Below, in pieces: positions 12,401-27,967 of a DNA stretch of 64,000 nucleotides. The translations under genes and the position numbers were made by a program. The notes under the pieces are model-generated. The model saw only the letters and a list, made by a program, of their open reading frames with translations, ran no database searches and was not told the origin of the DNA. Each line of letters begins with the position of its first letter. The stretch's first letter is position 1. This DNA is from Mercurialis annua (taxonomy: Eukaryota; Streptophyta; Magnoliopsida; Malpighiales; Euphorbiaceae), in NCBI RefSeq assembly GCF_937616625.2, contig NC_065571.1, forward strand, positions 48,469,651 through 48,533,650, in the 5' to 3' direction.

Positions 12401-15400
12401 ATAATAGTGCTACAAATGAAAAAAAAAACATTTTTGATATTTCATTTTATTTTCAAAGTTTGTATTATGAAAATATTATATTATAAATTTACTTACATTT
12501 ATATTTTAATGTCTTGTATTTCCATTATGAGCATATTTTATGTTATGGCCGTGATTGCAGCCTTACCGCGATTTACATCTATGATTGCCACCAAATTTTA
12601 AGAGATTTGGACTTATGATTCAATAATAATATAAGTTCTAGCTAACTGGATCAGGCTTGGTTCTAGTTTTTTTAGTCTTAAATTGTATTATATTCTAAGT
12701 CTATCCAGTCTATAATTCCAATAAATGTCATCAATAATATCAATTTCATACTCTATAGATCCCTCAACTTCGTAATACTTTTCTAATCCATTTCTTTCAG
12801 TACATAAAATTTCATAATTTCTTGTATCCTACATAAGCATGTGCAAAGATACTATGTAACACCATGATAGTTTTTTTTATCCAAAACGCATGTTGGAACC
12901 AATACAATCTAGCTATCAATCAAATCCATGCTTTAGATTTCAATATTTTGAACATAGAAAATTATCAACTCGTGTGACAACTTTTTTTCAACTTTATAGC
13001 ATTATCATTTAAATTTTAAGCTTTTATCTCACAATCAAGTCCCAATTAAGGTCTCAAGTACAATAAGCCTCAGCCATGAAAAGATTAAGCCATTTACCGA
13101 AGCGTGAGCAATGTTTGCAAGAAAGAAGAGACAAACCTTCCAAATCAGTTGGTTGTTCTGCAGTGACTGCAGACGCTTTATCACGGTGTTCGTCCTTAGT
13201 TTCCACCTCAATGTGTACAATATGTGGATATTTCTGATCTGTTGCAAGTAGGTTGGGCTGGAGAAAATCTCAAGTTAGTTCTTCATTTGGAAAAAAGAAA
13301 AACAAACTCAGTCGCCATATAAATGTTATACCAAAGTGATTAAAAAAAAAGAGGGTCTTTTCTTATAAGCAACCTTCGGAAGTTCAGCTTGACGTCTAAT
13401 TGATGAAGTCCTCCACCCAACCATATCTTAATGTAAATTAAGATAAACAGATATATGAAAGACACAGAACAGATAATCATGTATTAAAAGAAGTCATAAT
13501 TCAAAAGATAACTTCAATAGAGAAAAGGATACGGTCATAATTTGCATTTGCATATGCAGCACGGCGCTTAAATGCACGTAAAGCTGATCTATAAAGGCCA
13601 TATCTTATGTTACCATACAATTGTTTTTTAAGTGTTTTATCATTGAGCAACTGAAGGCAGACTGTCAGATAATAAATACTAACATGAATTTTAGGTCATT
13701 CGAATCATTAACCATTTGAAGTAGAAGAGGAGGTTTCCCATCATCATTGTCAGTGAGAAAGAGATGCTTTCCAGTCCTCCCAACAATTAAATGAGCAGTC
13801 TGACAAGCTCTTCTCTCCAGAAAAGAGAGACCACAAAGAAATGGCAGCTGTAGGATCAAAAACAAACCATTTTTTAAATTAAAGTATAAAGAATATATTG
13901 AAACAACGTAGATAATAATAAGATTCTAGAATTTCTACCAGTTGCTTTCACACTTTAACTCAAAAATTATTTCACTTCTTATCATGATACTTATCATATC
14001 AAGAATGCAAGCCTTTTTCGGTAAATTAGAGGCAGCTGCCCATTCTAGCCAAGTAAAGTCTCTTAACAATGATTATCTCATTTTGCAACCTCTTATTCCA
14101 TAAAAATATGAATTAGCTCGATAGATTAACCTAATCGATACACATAAAAGAATTCCAAAATCAAGGGAACATTGCAACACAGCAACATAATTATTGCAAT
14201 AATGTCTCATAGTTGAGGTAAAGCAAGTGTATAAGTAGATCACTGGACCTGTTTATTTCCTCTTGAACCAAGATGTGGTGTTGCAAATGTTATAAAGTTC
14301 ATGGGTTCTAATCCAGCAATTCTAGCTTCACAAGCCGGCTCAGCGCATTCCATTGAATTATCACGTTCTTCATTTAAGGAATTACCAGAAACACTTGCGA
14401 GGCCTAATTTTGGTAAATTTTCATACAGCCTCGCAATAGCATACCTTGCAATAAGACCCCCTAATGAGTGAGCCACAAAGGAGATCTTCTTCATATCAGG
14501 CTTGTGTTTGACAACAGCCAATACCTAATCAGATCAGATCAGATCAGAAACATTAGCCAACTCAAAAGCCATTTAAAATGGCTCTAAAGATATACTAAAT
14601 GTATTGTTGAACCTACCTCTTTAGCTAGCCTTTCACCCATCAAATCTACACCATCAAATGTCAGTTTGGAGTAGTTGCATTCGCTGCCTGCTCGTAATGT
14701 ATTAAGTCAGAAACCACATAGATGACATATATCCAACTCTTCGTCCCCTAAGAAAATCCAACGTAGAGACTAGCAATGTGTAATAAGATGCAAATGAAAT
14801 TCAAAATTTGAAATCATAATTAAATATATGACAAATAGTTTAACTATTTGAATGATAAATGAACAATTAACAGATCAATATAGAACAGCAATTCATATAA
14901 ATACAAGTTTACAGTCTACTAATTGAAAATTGCAACTGGTATTCCCTACGACTCGCACTTCTTGAATTAAGAGTTCAAATAAAACTTATATCAACCTATC
15001 TGGCATATAGACGACAATAAAGAAAAATTAACGATGCCAAGATAACACAAGTACCATCTAAAATTCTGAAGAAGAGAATATTGTGTTACGATGTTATCTT
15101 ATAAGAAAATAAAGAAACTCCAATCATACAAGCAAAGAGGTTAAGCTGAGGAAAGTCTAAAGCACTTACAATGCACTAATACTTTATCAGGAAGTTTTTT
15201 CACAAATTGCTCTGCAGCATACTTCCAATCTGTAGAACTGCATGCAAAAAAATTCCATTTCAGGGTTTCCTATCCTTACAATTCATCATTATCTGAGGTG
15301 TTAATATGCTATGCCAATCTTCCTGTCTTTTATATAGAAACGCTATAATCAAACCTGATGACTAGTAAGAGCCACGGGATAAAAAAAGCATACAGATACA

Positions 15401-18400
15401 TCTGCAAATTACAATTATTTCAATACTGGTCGCAGGAGATGGCAAACAAACTAACCAAAAAAACAATTCAGCTGTCCTTTTATTAAGACTAAGATTATAT
15501 TGAAAGCATTGATCTGAATAACACCATTATAAAGGTAAAGGCAAAAGGTATTGATAAGCCCTTATGGTGATTACTAATTAGCGGTGTGACTCAGCCCCTA
15601 AACTTACACAAATAGTACAAACTGACCCTCTCAACTCAACTCCATCAGTCATTCCGTTAGTTGTAGAATCCATAAAATACAAGAGCCAATCACGTAACTG
15701 CAAGAGCACCATCCCACCACATCTCACTACAATGTTCTTGAGAGTGTTTACCTACGATTCATAAGTTTATGCAACCTGTTTCATATGGTCTTGGAGTTTT
15801 GAATCATTTTGATGCTATGTAATGAGGTGGCTAAGGTGCTTGATGATGGTGTTCGCAGTGATGTTGGTGTATCTGGTGATTGTAGTAGCTACGGTGGATG
15901 ATAAAACTGTAGGTTTTTAATTATATATGTTTATTAAATATAATTGTAACTTAATATTTTACTTAATTATAATTTAACTGTTCATATTATATGAATTTAG
16001 TATTAATACAATGAATTAATTTTTAATTATAAAAATATAAAATAATAATAAATAAGTGGATTATAAGAATATAAATTAGATTTTATTACTAATTAACTAA
16101 ATGACACATGTAAGTATTTTATTGGATTTGTATTGAAGTTGTAGAAGCTGTTAATGAGAATATTAACAATGTTAGTTTACGGGATTAATTTGCACCAACT
16201 TTGTTCACTTTAAGAGTCCTGATGTTAGAATAAACATACATGTAAGACTTTAGAAGGACTGTAAAGTATTCTCATAATATCCCAAATACACCTTGCATCG
16301 CATCAATAACAAAAATATAAATTCTTCGATCTATAAATTCTTAGTTTATTGTCAATATCATTTGGCTTTAAAAAAACAAGCATCAGTTTTACCAATTTCA
16401 AATTGTCTAAGGAACTACACATGAGGTGAAAAGTGTGGACAAAAGGTCAAATTTCAGAAACCATAGTATTTCTTTATACATTAAACAAATTAGCAACAGT
16501 TTGAATAACAAAAAAATCATTATCATTTGGAAGGTGAAAGTACAATGTTATAGGTCTTTTCTCCTAGTTTATCGTTAGGTTGCAAAGGAATCAAATAACT
16601 GTTTCGGTTACATTTTCCTGTTCAGATCATCAAGTGGAGGTTACCACGTATTTTCTACAAGTTATTTGTTCTGCTTGATAAAATAATTTCTTTTCTACCA
16701 AATAAAATATTACGAAACAAAAATCAAATGGTTACTCAGAAGACCAATTTATCATAATTCTCCACCTAGATCTATACATAAATATTTCATATGATCTTAA
16801 AATTTCATTTCCTTTACTCTGCGTTAACAATCAATAAACACTTCCAAAACATGGAGAATAACTTTATGTGCTAACAATAGCTAATTAAACATAACCACAC
16901 AGAGCACTAGATTCCAAATCAAACCGAGAACCACATAATATAGATTCCCATTCCTGATCAACACTAATCACACTCTTTTGTGCATTAAAAAACTTTAGAT
17001 CTAACATGACTTGACAGAATCCAACTAACTGTAAAATCCTAACCTTGCCATTTTCTCTCAAAAAATTTTCAACCCAAAATTTCTAATGGTTTAAAACCTC
17101 CACTTATTACTCTAAAGAATAACATAAGAAAAAGAACAGCTGCATGAAAAACGCTCCTATAATCCTATTATATATAACGTAAGTTTCCAATTATATCCTC
17201 AGCAGCATCCGTTTCTTATTATCCGTTGAGCATATAAACTTCATAAAACAGCTTGATGCTTTTTGAGCTGAAATTTCCAATTGGAAATCAGAGTTGCCTA
17301 GGGGTCCAAACTAAAAGTACTTGACAATCAAACAACAATACACAGAATATAATAAAAATTTCACACCAGCAGAGGGTATCTAATTAGAAAAAGATATATA
17401 CGGACATAAAGAATAAAGAGAATATTCACTCTATAGCAGCATCATTTTTTTCATAAGCCATTTAATTATCCATAATCTGTAGCAAAAGAATTCACAAAAT
17501 TGCATACCCTTAGATAAGATGGTCTCTTTTTTACAAGACCTTGTTTGTAATCTGGCTATAGGTCTTTCCAATCTGAAAAGGAATCATTCTAGTAGGCTAT
17601 ATCTTTAAAAATTGAATTTGTAACTTTTTGACCGATTTTTTCCGGCACTGAAACTTATTTTTACTCGGATTAACCAGTAACTACTCGCAAATAGTTAAAC
17701 CCAAATTAAGCAGCACATAAAAGAAAACACAACTAATGAAAACTAAAATCATAAAGGAATGTAGAACTAAACATAGCTACTGACTGCCTAGTTGCTTACA
17801 CATGAACAAAGAATGCTCAACTTTCTGAATCTAACTAAATTCACAGCATACATAAAGCATGACCCTAGATTATAATGTAGCTGCACTGTATCAGCCTGAA
17901 AGAGCTTCAGTGAAGTGTTATAAATGTCAAAGTTACTTCTATTATAATAAAAGAAAAATAGTTTTAAATTAAATTTGAGTAACTTATGGATGTTCAATTG
18001 TCCTAAGCTATATTCAGTTAGTGAAAAGCTTGATCAGCCATTTCAATCATTCAAATCTCAATTATGTAATGTCTGGCATAAAAGTTGGATCTATGTTAAA
18101 TGTGTCTAATTTAGAATTCATATTCACACAATTTCTAGACTTTTCCAACAATAAAAATATTACAGATTCTATTAAAACATAAAAATTAATTTTAGAACCT
18201 GCCAGCTATGCCGTTAACCATAATAACGAGATGATTAGGCGGAACCCTTGAATCAACAGCGGTTGCATCAAAAACATCGTCCCCGCCGCTATCAGCTTCA
18301 ATTTTCAACGCTTTACCATCATCACCTGCATCTCCGCCTCCTTTAAAACAGCCACCGTCGCCGCCGCGGATAACTGCCCGTATCAACTCCATTTTCCTCA

Positions 18401-18551
18401 AAGAAACACGGTCTCCGCCGCCTCTAAAACTCAATTTCGATGGTCCGTCACCAGCGGCAGCAGCACCGTCGCCAGAGGAATAGAGACGGCGATAGAAATT
18501 GAATGGAACGATGCGCTTTGGAGACGGGAATAGAGTAGTAGTGGCGATCAT
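6423..18551 (-). CDS. DUF676-type serine esterase / lipase (alpha/beta hydrolase), ten exons
   Basis: A putative serine esterase related to plant DUF676 proteins and yeast Rog1-type lipases; the substrate is unknown. Exons on the minus strand: 18551-18199, 15237-15170, 14687-14617, 14524-14249, 13847-13684, 13588-13533, 13426-13374, 13257-13137, 11902-11805, 6494-6423. They join in phase to 1332 nt, 443 aa. The first ATG after the upstream stop is at 18551, and the Arg/Ser/Thr-rich start MIATTTLFPSPKR looks like a transit peptide (inference). Family blocks in order: LVIMVNGIAGSSTDWKYAAE, ECNYSKLTFDGVDLMGERLA, FVAHSLGGLIARYAI with nucleophile Ser184, NFITFATPHLGSRG, HMVGWRTSSIRR, QVPWERIDVSFHKSRQRY, LNSDGADVVFHMIDNFL and stop. 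All introns are GT-AG except the last, which starts GC. Intron 1 (about 3.0 kb) and intron 9 (about 5.3 kb) are swollen. The frame is intact and the gene probably works. Confidence 0.9.
6810..9890 (-). mobile_element. Decayed LTR retrotransposon (copia-like?) inside esterase intron 9
   Basis: Two diverged direct repeats, about 7432-7620 and 9471-9760, share blocks such as AAGTTTAGAATTTCAGG, ACACCTA-AAGG-TTTAGGCAA and AACTAGGAATCTTT; another shared block (GAGTAGCAAAA) is near 6823 and 9445. At 9372-9386 lies GCTCTGATATCA, the minus-strand form of a slightly mutated tRNA-Met primer site, next to TGATGTAGGAC at 9393. A minus frame at 9296-9072 begins near YIPRFQGG, which could be a copia gag start (IPRFDG). 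So this is a minus-oriented LTR element, heavily decayed, with uncertain outer limits. Confidence 0.4.
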
Positions 18552-18679
18552 ACGGAACAGTGAATCATTTAAATTGAGTTCAAATGAAATAAAGAAAGAG
18601 TAGGCGAGTGATAAAGGATGCACTGCGTCGATCGCTAGTAACTAAGCGGCAAAATGTACCATGAGGCCACTGAATTATA

Positions 18680-18952
18680 CTCCCTCCGTCCCAATAGAGT
18701 TGTCCACTTTGCCTTTATCACATAGTTTAAGAAAAACAATCATTGTTTATAGTTTTTGTAAAATTTTCCTTACTTTTCTTGTCATACCCCTATTTAATGT
18801 AGGGTCCACTTACAATTTACTTTTATTAGTGGACTTTAAATAGGGGTAATGTAGGAAAATTAAGTGTAAAGTTAGTTACTTTTTGAAAGTGGACAAGAGT
18901 TTTGGGACAAAAAAAAATTTCAAAGTGGACAACTCTATTGGGACGGAGGGAG
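18680..18952. mobile_element. Stowaway-type MITE
   Basis: Terminal inverted repeats start CTCCCTCCGTCCCAATAGAG and end with its complement. The arms continue through TTGTCCACTTT, about 30 bp nearly perfect. TA flanks both sides (18678-18679 and 18953-18954). Length 273 bp, no coding capacity. Ends, size and TA duplication fit Stowaway (Tc1/mariner) MITEs. It sits about 130 bp upstream of the esterase start codon, within promoter distance. Confidence 0.85.
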
Positions 18953-19005
18953 TAGAAGTTTCTTTTGAGGTCAATGTATATTGAAAAAAATCTCCTTGAA
19001 ATATA

Positions 19006-19838
19006 GGCTAATAATCACCTATGGCCCTGACTTTAGGGTTAACTTACAACAAACCTCCTGATCTAAAAAAACGATCAGTAAACCCCCTGATCTTTGTGGC
19101 GGCGCCACCTAAACCCGAAATATGATGAAAATACCCCTTGCGCTGTCTTTTTCAGTCAACTGTCATTCTTAAAAAAAATCTGACAGCGCCACGTTAGCGA
19201 AATACTTTAAAAATTTCAAACACCCAAAATACCCCTAATTTAATTTAGAAAAAGACAAAAACAAAACAAATCAACCCAATTTAAACCATTTGATTATCAC
19301 AATAACCAGCCCAACCACCAGCATCCAACCACTGTCGGAAAATTTTTCGGTCATGCTCAGATCTATTCTTGGAACATATTCTTGGAACAGATCCACGAAG
19401 GATCAGTTCCATGAACAGATCCACCATGGATCTGTTCCAAGAGCAGATCTGAGCATGACCGGAAAAATTCCGACGGTGGTCAGGTGGCGGGTTGGTCGGG
19501 TGGCGATGGTTGGGTCGGTTGTGGATGGGTTGATTGAGTGGTTTGGGTTAGATAGAGTTGGGTTGAGTTTTTATTTATTTTTTTCAATTAAATTTAGGGG
19601 TATTTTAGGTGTTTTAATTTTTTAGGGTTTCTTGATGACGTGTCAGTTGACGTGGAGCGTTCAGATTTTTTTTTTGAAGGTCAGTTGACCAAAAAAGACG
19701 GCGCAAGGGGTATTTTCGTCCAAAAGGGGTTTAGCGAGCGCCGCCACAAAGATCAGGGGGTTTACTGATCGTTTTTTTAGATCAGGAGATTTGTTGTAAG
19801 GTACCCTTCAAGTCAGGGGTCATGGGTGATTATTAGCC
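19006..19838. mobile_element. Long-hairpin Mutator-type MITE A (833 bp)
   Basis: Begins GGCTAATAATCACC and ends with its complement. It is flanked by the exact 9-bp duplication TGAAATATA (18997-19005 and 19839-19847), which points to the Mutator superfamily. The arms continue inward almost to the centre: CGGTCATGCTCAGATCT near 19349 is mirrored near 19446, around a centre GATCCACCATGGATC. The element can therefore fold into one hairpin of roughly 400 bp. No transposase. Confidence 0.85.
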
Positions 19839-19847
19839 TGAAATATA

Positions 19848-22049
19848 TTAAAATACATCGACTCATCCGTCGGTTTTCATAAATATATTATATCATCCCT
19901 CATGTTTTGTTCTGTTATACAATTAAGCTCATTTGTCAAAATTCAATGTATATTCCGGATAAAATAATTTATGTGTATTTCGTCATTACGTCGCGTGAAC
20001 CCTAGCTCCTCCATCTCCGCAACCTACCATCACCGACCCAAACCTTTTGCTCGTTTACCCAACTCAACTATCACACAATGTACTTTATTTTGAAAAGTAT
20101 CTGGGAAATTGGTTTTTTAATGATATTCAAAAGGAATTTGTTAAATTCGATATTCATGGCGTTGTTACCTTGGGAGGAAAGACATGTTAAATAGAAAATT
20201 CGGCTTTTTCCGTCTAGATCATATGCCTATAATGTTACTGAGAATTTGAGAAAATTGCACTAGGTTAATATCAGTTCTTATCGTATTAGAGCTTTCCTGT
20301 CGAAATACCTTACATAAACATACTCCTGCCATGCAACGTACTCAGCCTCGACCTAAGCTTTATCACTTCAATCCTTACTCTAGTTCTTTCAAAGAATTTG
20401 TACGTGATTCCCCTTCATATACCTACGTGGTTTCTCATAAATCTCTTATCTTTAACACCCCTAAGGATTCGCCTAAATTGTTCCAGAATTTTCTGATTAT
20501 TTCTGTAAATAAAATTGACAATCTCCCGCAAGTTCATACTTCTTTAAAAGTTATTGATGAATTAATTTCTTTCTTTGGATATGTAAATTGAAGAGACCTA
20601 TTTTCCGGATAGGTAAAAAGTAATAAGAGAAGCGTCTCATGATGATTTCTAGAGAAATTTGTCCGGGTGACGAGCTATCGATCTATTTGTTTGAATTCAA
20701 GCAGGCATGATTAATGCACAGCTGCGAACTTGAGGGGTTAAAGCGTAATTAGTCGTAAATAGCCTATAAAAATATAAAGAGACTGTAGTTTAAGTCTAAG
20801 AAATTGGACTAATTGTAATATGTTAGAAATTTATGAGCCAATTTGCAAATTTGACGGACTAAAATTGACCATACTCAAACCCATAGGGTTCCAAGAGCCT
20901 TTTTTAATACTTTTGCGCACTAAAAATAACTTTTAACCATAGTTTACTTAGCGTACAAGACTATATACGAAATTAGTTAACTAAATCTTAAAGATAAATG
21001 TAAAAGCTAATTTTAATCCTAAAACTCTTATCACTTTTCAGAACTTCAATACATCTCTAACTCTAACTGAACACACTCCTAACATAATTTAGATTCTAAC
21101 TAGCACCACCCCTAACCTAACCACTATAAATAGACCCCTGTGATATCCTAATTAAAGGTCAAATCAATATGCAATTAATCACCCCAAAAAAGCACAATTA
21201 AACCCTAAATTAAGAGTCGTAGACGAATCGAACACGCACACAGACACATACCAGTCTAGAAAACAAGCTAGAAACGCTTTAATTACTCAAGAACGTCATG
21301 CTGCACACTGATCCAAAGTTGGATTCTACATTTGGATCAACAAAAAACGAGCCAAGAACTCAGTATAACTGTCACGAATTGGCATAAACTGATATAATTG
21401 CCATAACTGCTGATTTCAATATTCCTGCCATAATTGCCATGCAAACTGATTAGAAAATATGTTATTAGGCTGTTTTAACAGTTTTATAAGCCATATCATG
21501 TTTTGGTTTGATTTTGATGCTTAGAATGCATGTTAGGATATGTTTTACGCTTTAATTCCATGAACGTGTTCTTGCTAAAATTACCATAATTCTATGTCAA
21601 AAATACATTCCTTAGCTAATTTAGGATGTTTTATCAACTGTATTGATTGTATTACATGTCAATGTACTTTTCTGTTCGATTTTACGTGTTTTTTAGTGTT
21701 TTTTGCACGAAAATCAAACTGAAACGACAAGTTGATGCCCCTTGGAAAGGAGTGGCGCTGACACCACTATGCTCTGGAGACGCCGCCACTATGGAGTGGC
21801 TCCGCCGCACTCTCTTTGATGGCGAGCTCCTCTTTTTTCCCCAATCCAAAACACTTTCCATATCCTCCAAACTTCAATCCGACCTTGTTTTCGTGTTTCC
21901 GGATTCGTTTGAACTAAAAATTGGACCCCGTTTAAGCCCACAGATTTGCAATTAGTTGTAGAATTAATGAATTATAATATCTGCTATAATGGGTCAAACC
22001 CATTTTAATTCACGCCTTAAAACCCAAACTTGTAATCTACCTAAAAGCA
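19848..22049. other. Intergenic DNA without a recognised gene
   Basis: Only short open frames are present. Frames at 20331-20591 (KLYHFNPYSSSFKEF...) and 21647-21955 match no family I recognise. The first has the look of decayed retroelement coding text. I see no splice-consistent gene here. Confidence 0.4.
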
Positions 22050-22312
22050 ATACTAACTTTCGTCTCAAAATAATTGTCCATTTTTTCCTTTTTTTATTCT
22101 AAATTTCTAATAAATCATAATTTTTTATATTAATCTTTTAATTAAATTTTGTTATTTATTTTATAATCTCAAAAAGTGAATTGGTTCATAATATTTAATA
22201 AATATATAGCTGAAAAATAAATATAAATTTATAAAAATATTAAAAAACAAATTAAGTAATTTTCTAAAACTATGTAAAAATGGTAAAATAACTCTTTTAG
22301 AATAGAGGGAGA
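22050..22312. mobile_element. Degenerate Stowaway-like MITE
   Basis: The left part reads CTTTCGTCTCAAAATAATTG then TCCATTTTTT. The right part ends GTTTTAGAATAGAGGGAGAG-like text preceded by AAAATGGTAAAATAACTC. The arms are imperfect complements, as in old Stowaway copies. The TA duplication is not clear. Confidence 0.45.
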
Positions 22313-22331
22313 GTCGGTATCTTTTAAATTA

Positions 22332-23302
22332 GGCCTAATCGTTTAAAAGCCGCCCATGTTGAATATTTTCTCGTTTACACCCCGACGTAGGACAAAATAT
22401 TGTTTGCACCCTTTTTCGGATTTTCATGTTTCACCTCTATCTAAAAAGTTAAATTGACCTCGTTTCATTTAAAAAGAAAGTTCAAAATAATCCTTCATTT
22501 TTAACCTATATTTTAATTAAACATTAATGTTATTAACACTATAAAAACACATTATTCAAATCAAATAATAATAATAGTAATTTATTTATTTAATTTATAT
22601 TAATTATCAATAATTGTTTTAAAATTCAAAACTGTAAAAAAAACACCCTTTACGAAAAATAGAAAATTAAACGTGTTTGCGGCTCACTGGAGCAGCTCCC
22701 TCTCCACTGGAGAAGGAGCTTCTCGGAGAAGGAGCGAGTTGCTCCTTCGGCTCCTTCTCCGATTTGGAGAAGGAGCGAGAGTGCTACTTCTAGATAAGCT
22801 TGTTCTTCAGATCGAGAAGGAGCGCATCAGAGAAGAGATGAGAAGGAGCAACAACTTCTTGCTTTTTCTCATCGAAAAAGAAGCAGCTCGGTCTTTCTCT
22901 GAGAAGGATTTGCTGATGTTCTTTATCATCGGAGAAGCAGGAACAACTCCTTCTCTGGTGGGCCGATGAGTTCATCAATTGGATGGTTGGTGGGGTCGGT
23001 CAAAAATGTTTTTTATTTTTTTCATAATTTTTATAATATTAAGAAATTATTAAAATTTATTTGCATGTTTTTAAAGTTGAAGGACTTGTTTGTATTTTTT
23101 AAAATAAAAAATATGACATAACCTTTCTATTTAGTTGTTTTTAATTTTTTTTCATCCTTTAATTAATTAAATTATCATTATCTTTTAATTTGGGATAGAG
23201 GTGAAACATGAAAATTCAAAAAATGGTGCAATTGATTTTTTTTCTTGCGTCGGGTTGTAAACAAAAAAAAATTAAAGTGGGTAGTTTTTAAATAATTAAA
23301 CT
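22332..23302. mobile_element. Long-hairpin Mutator-type MITE B (971 bp)
   Basis: Starts GGCCTAATCGTTTAAAAG and ends with a diverged complement (TTTTTAAATAATTAAACT). Inner arm text such as ATAGAGGTGAAACATGAAAA near 23196 mirrors 22418-22437. The flanks TTTAAATTA and TTTAAGCTA agree at seven of nine bases, a decayed 9-bp duplication. The middle (22685-22960) is a purine-rich tract built on GGAGAAGGAGC and its complement, unlike the arms. Confidence 0.7.
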
Positions 23303-24133
23303 TTTAAGCTATGAAAAAAATTGTAATGATGCTTTGAAAAATTTAAAATTATTCTCTCTGGATGTAATGTAATGATTTAAGAAACAAAGAAGAAAAATTG
23401 CGCACCGAGAGGGGATAAAATGAATTATGAATTCATAGTCATTTGATAAGGATTTAAAAGGTTAAAAGAACCGGTGTAGATAAACAAATGTTTAATTTTA
23501 GTTGAATTAATCTACAAAATTCATTTTATAATTAATAATTTAAATTAGTGAACATAACCTTTCAGTTCATTTGAGGGAATCCCAATTCAAAAGAATTTGC
23601 GATAATTAAGCTGTATATTTTCTATAATGGTCTTCTTTGTTTTATTTGTGTTATTTGATAATTGGAGTTCTTATTTAATTCAACGGAAAATTACTATAGC
23701 ACTTCAGATTAAAAGTGACGACCAAAAGTCATGTATCCAAATCCAATAAAAAATTTAAGGTTAATTTCATAAAAAATCATGATTTTTATATGAATTTATG
23801 ATTTAATCAAGACATTTAAAAGTTGGCATTTAAAGACACGACCTTTCATTTTGTTTTGAATCTATCACCAAAGTAAAATTCTGCGTAATTTTTCTAACTA
23901 AAAATTACTAATCCTATATACTCTAACTGAAAAATAATGATATGCGGTGTCGATTTATAATTTGAGGTTTTAATTAATGGTTTAATGAAGAATTTAGTCA
24001 ACAAACTAAAATAATAAATTTGAAAAAAAAATGAACGGTCATAGTTTTATATGGCGACTTATAAAGGTTATGATTAAAATGAAATTTCGCGTAAAGTTCG
24101 TGACTATTTATGAAATAAATCCGAAATCTATTG
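23303..24133. other. AT-rich intergenic DNA, nothing recognised
   Basis: No gene, repeat end or regulatory motif that I can support. Confidence 0.4.
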
Positions 24134-24142
24134 TTTATTAAT

Positions 24143-24645
24143 GGCCTAATGCTTCACAAAAAACCCCCGACCTTTTAGCCCCTTCCCAATCATACCTCGA
24201 CTATGAAAAAAACACCAATTTTACGCTATTTCGCATTTTCGTGTTTCAATTGTACTCTGAAATATTAAATTGGCGTCTTTTTCATTTGAAAAAAATTCAC
24301 AAATGTTCTCCATGTCTAGCATATATCAATTGTATGTGTTTAAAATTTATTTAAATTTAGTTAAATTAATTAAGAATTTAAATTAGTTTTAATTTGATTA
24401 CGATTTTTAGTTATTTTTTAAAAATAAAAGATTTATTTGTATTTTTTTGAACGGAAATAAATTTAATTTTATCTTTATATTTAGTTAATTGAATGATTTC
24501 ATCATTTAAGTAAAAAAATTGACAAAAATTAAAAAATTACAATTGAAACGATAAAATGCGAAATAGGATAAAATTAAACAGTTTTCAATATTAGGACAGA
24601 ATTGAAAAAGGGTTAAAAGGTTGGAAATTTTTAAGGTATTAGGCT
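24143..24645. mobile_element. Long-hairpin Mutator-type MITE C (503 bp)
   Basis: Begins GGCCTAATGC, ends GTATTAGGCT, with the exact 9-bp duplication TTTATTAAT on both sides (24134-24142 and 24646-24654). The arms are mirrored over much of the length (for instance CCGACCTTTTAGCCCC against GGGTTAAAAGGTTGG). No coding capacity. Confidence 0.85.
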
Positions 24646-24654
24646 TTTATTAAT

Positions 24655-25307
24655 CGCATAAATTTGAGATTTATTGGTTGATGAGTTGATGCCATATATC
24701 TGCAGTATCAAACATGTGTGCTGTGTGCAGAAGATGATGGTAGTATTTGCACATTATCTTTTACCCCCATCTAAATATCAAAAAAATTATGGTTACAAAA
24801 TGAAATAAAAGGACTTCATAAAGAATAGATAAAATGTCAGGGGCTGAGTGAAAAATATTCAATATTAGTTTTAGTGCATTAATTAGTTATGACAAACAGA
24901 AAATCATGTAGTTTTTGCAACCATTTCAGCTTATTCATGCTTAAGGGCTCATAAGATTTGATGATCTCTGTTATATAAAAAATTTAAGCTAATTCCTATT
25001 ATTCACATAAAACCATTTCAAATATATTCAAACATATAAATTTCTATTTCCATGTCTGTTTTTCCGCAACATGGGAAATCATCATTTGGTGTGCATATGA
25101 GAGATCTCAACATTAGATTCAGAAGCATCTAAAATTGCTCAATTTTAAACTCAAGTACACAACAAGGGAAAACAAAATTGAAACAGTCATTGTTGTACCA
25201 ACCAGAGAAAACTTAATACAAACATCCTATAAATGCAACTTGGAAAAAAATCGATATCGGTTTAACTAATCGGACTAATAGCAAAGAACGTCGAAAAGAT
25301 TGGCAGC
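24655..25307. other. Downstream region of RPL24
   Basis: Expected to hold the 3' untranslated region and polyadenylation signals of the minus-strand RPL24 gene. No other gene seen. Confidence 0.5.
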
Positions 25308-27918
<2,611 letters not shown>

Positions 27919-27958
27919 GGCTGTGACTTGTGCTCCTACTGCTGGTGTTTATTATAGT

Positions 27959-27967
27959 AAACCCTAG
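27959..27967 (-). promoter_or_regulatory. Telo-box upstream of RPL24
   Basis: AAACCCTAG (CTAGGGTTT on the coding strand) lies about 40 bp upstream of the start codon. Telo-boxes at this position are common in plant ribosomal protein and translation genes, where they help coordinate expression in dividing cells. Confidence 0.6.

Noticed and set aside
15540..16250. Possible hairpin element in esterase intron 1
   Set aside because: Some mirrored words occur (CTAAACTTACACAAA against an AAGTTGGTGCAAATT-like text), but the similarity is too weak to set borders.
18552..18623. Longer N-terminus of the esterase starting at 18623
   Set aside because: It would need a GTG start; the first in-frame ATG is at 18551 and gives a transit-peptide-like start.
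22673..22969. 98-aa frame with Glu/Arg-rich text
   Set aside because: It lies in the repetitive core of MITE B and is matched by a frame on the other strand.
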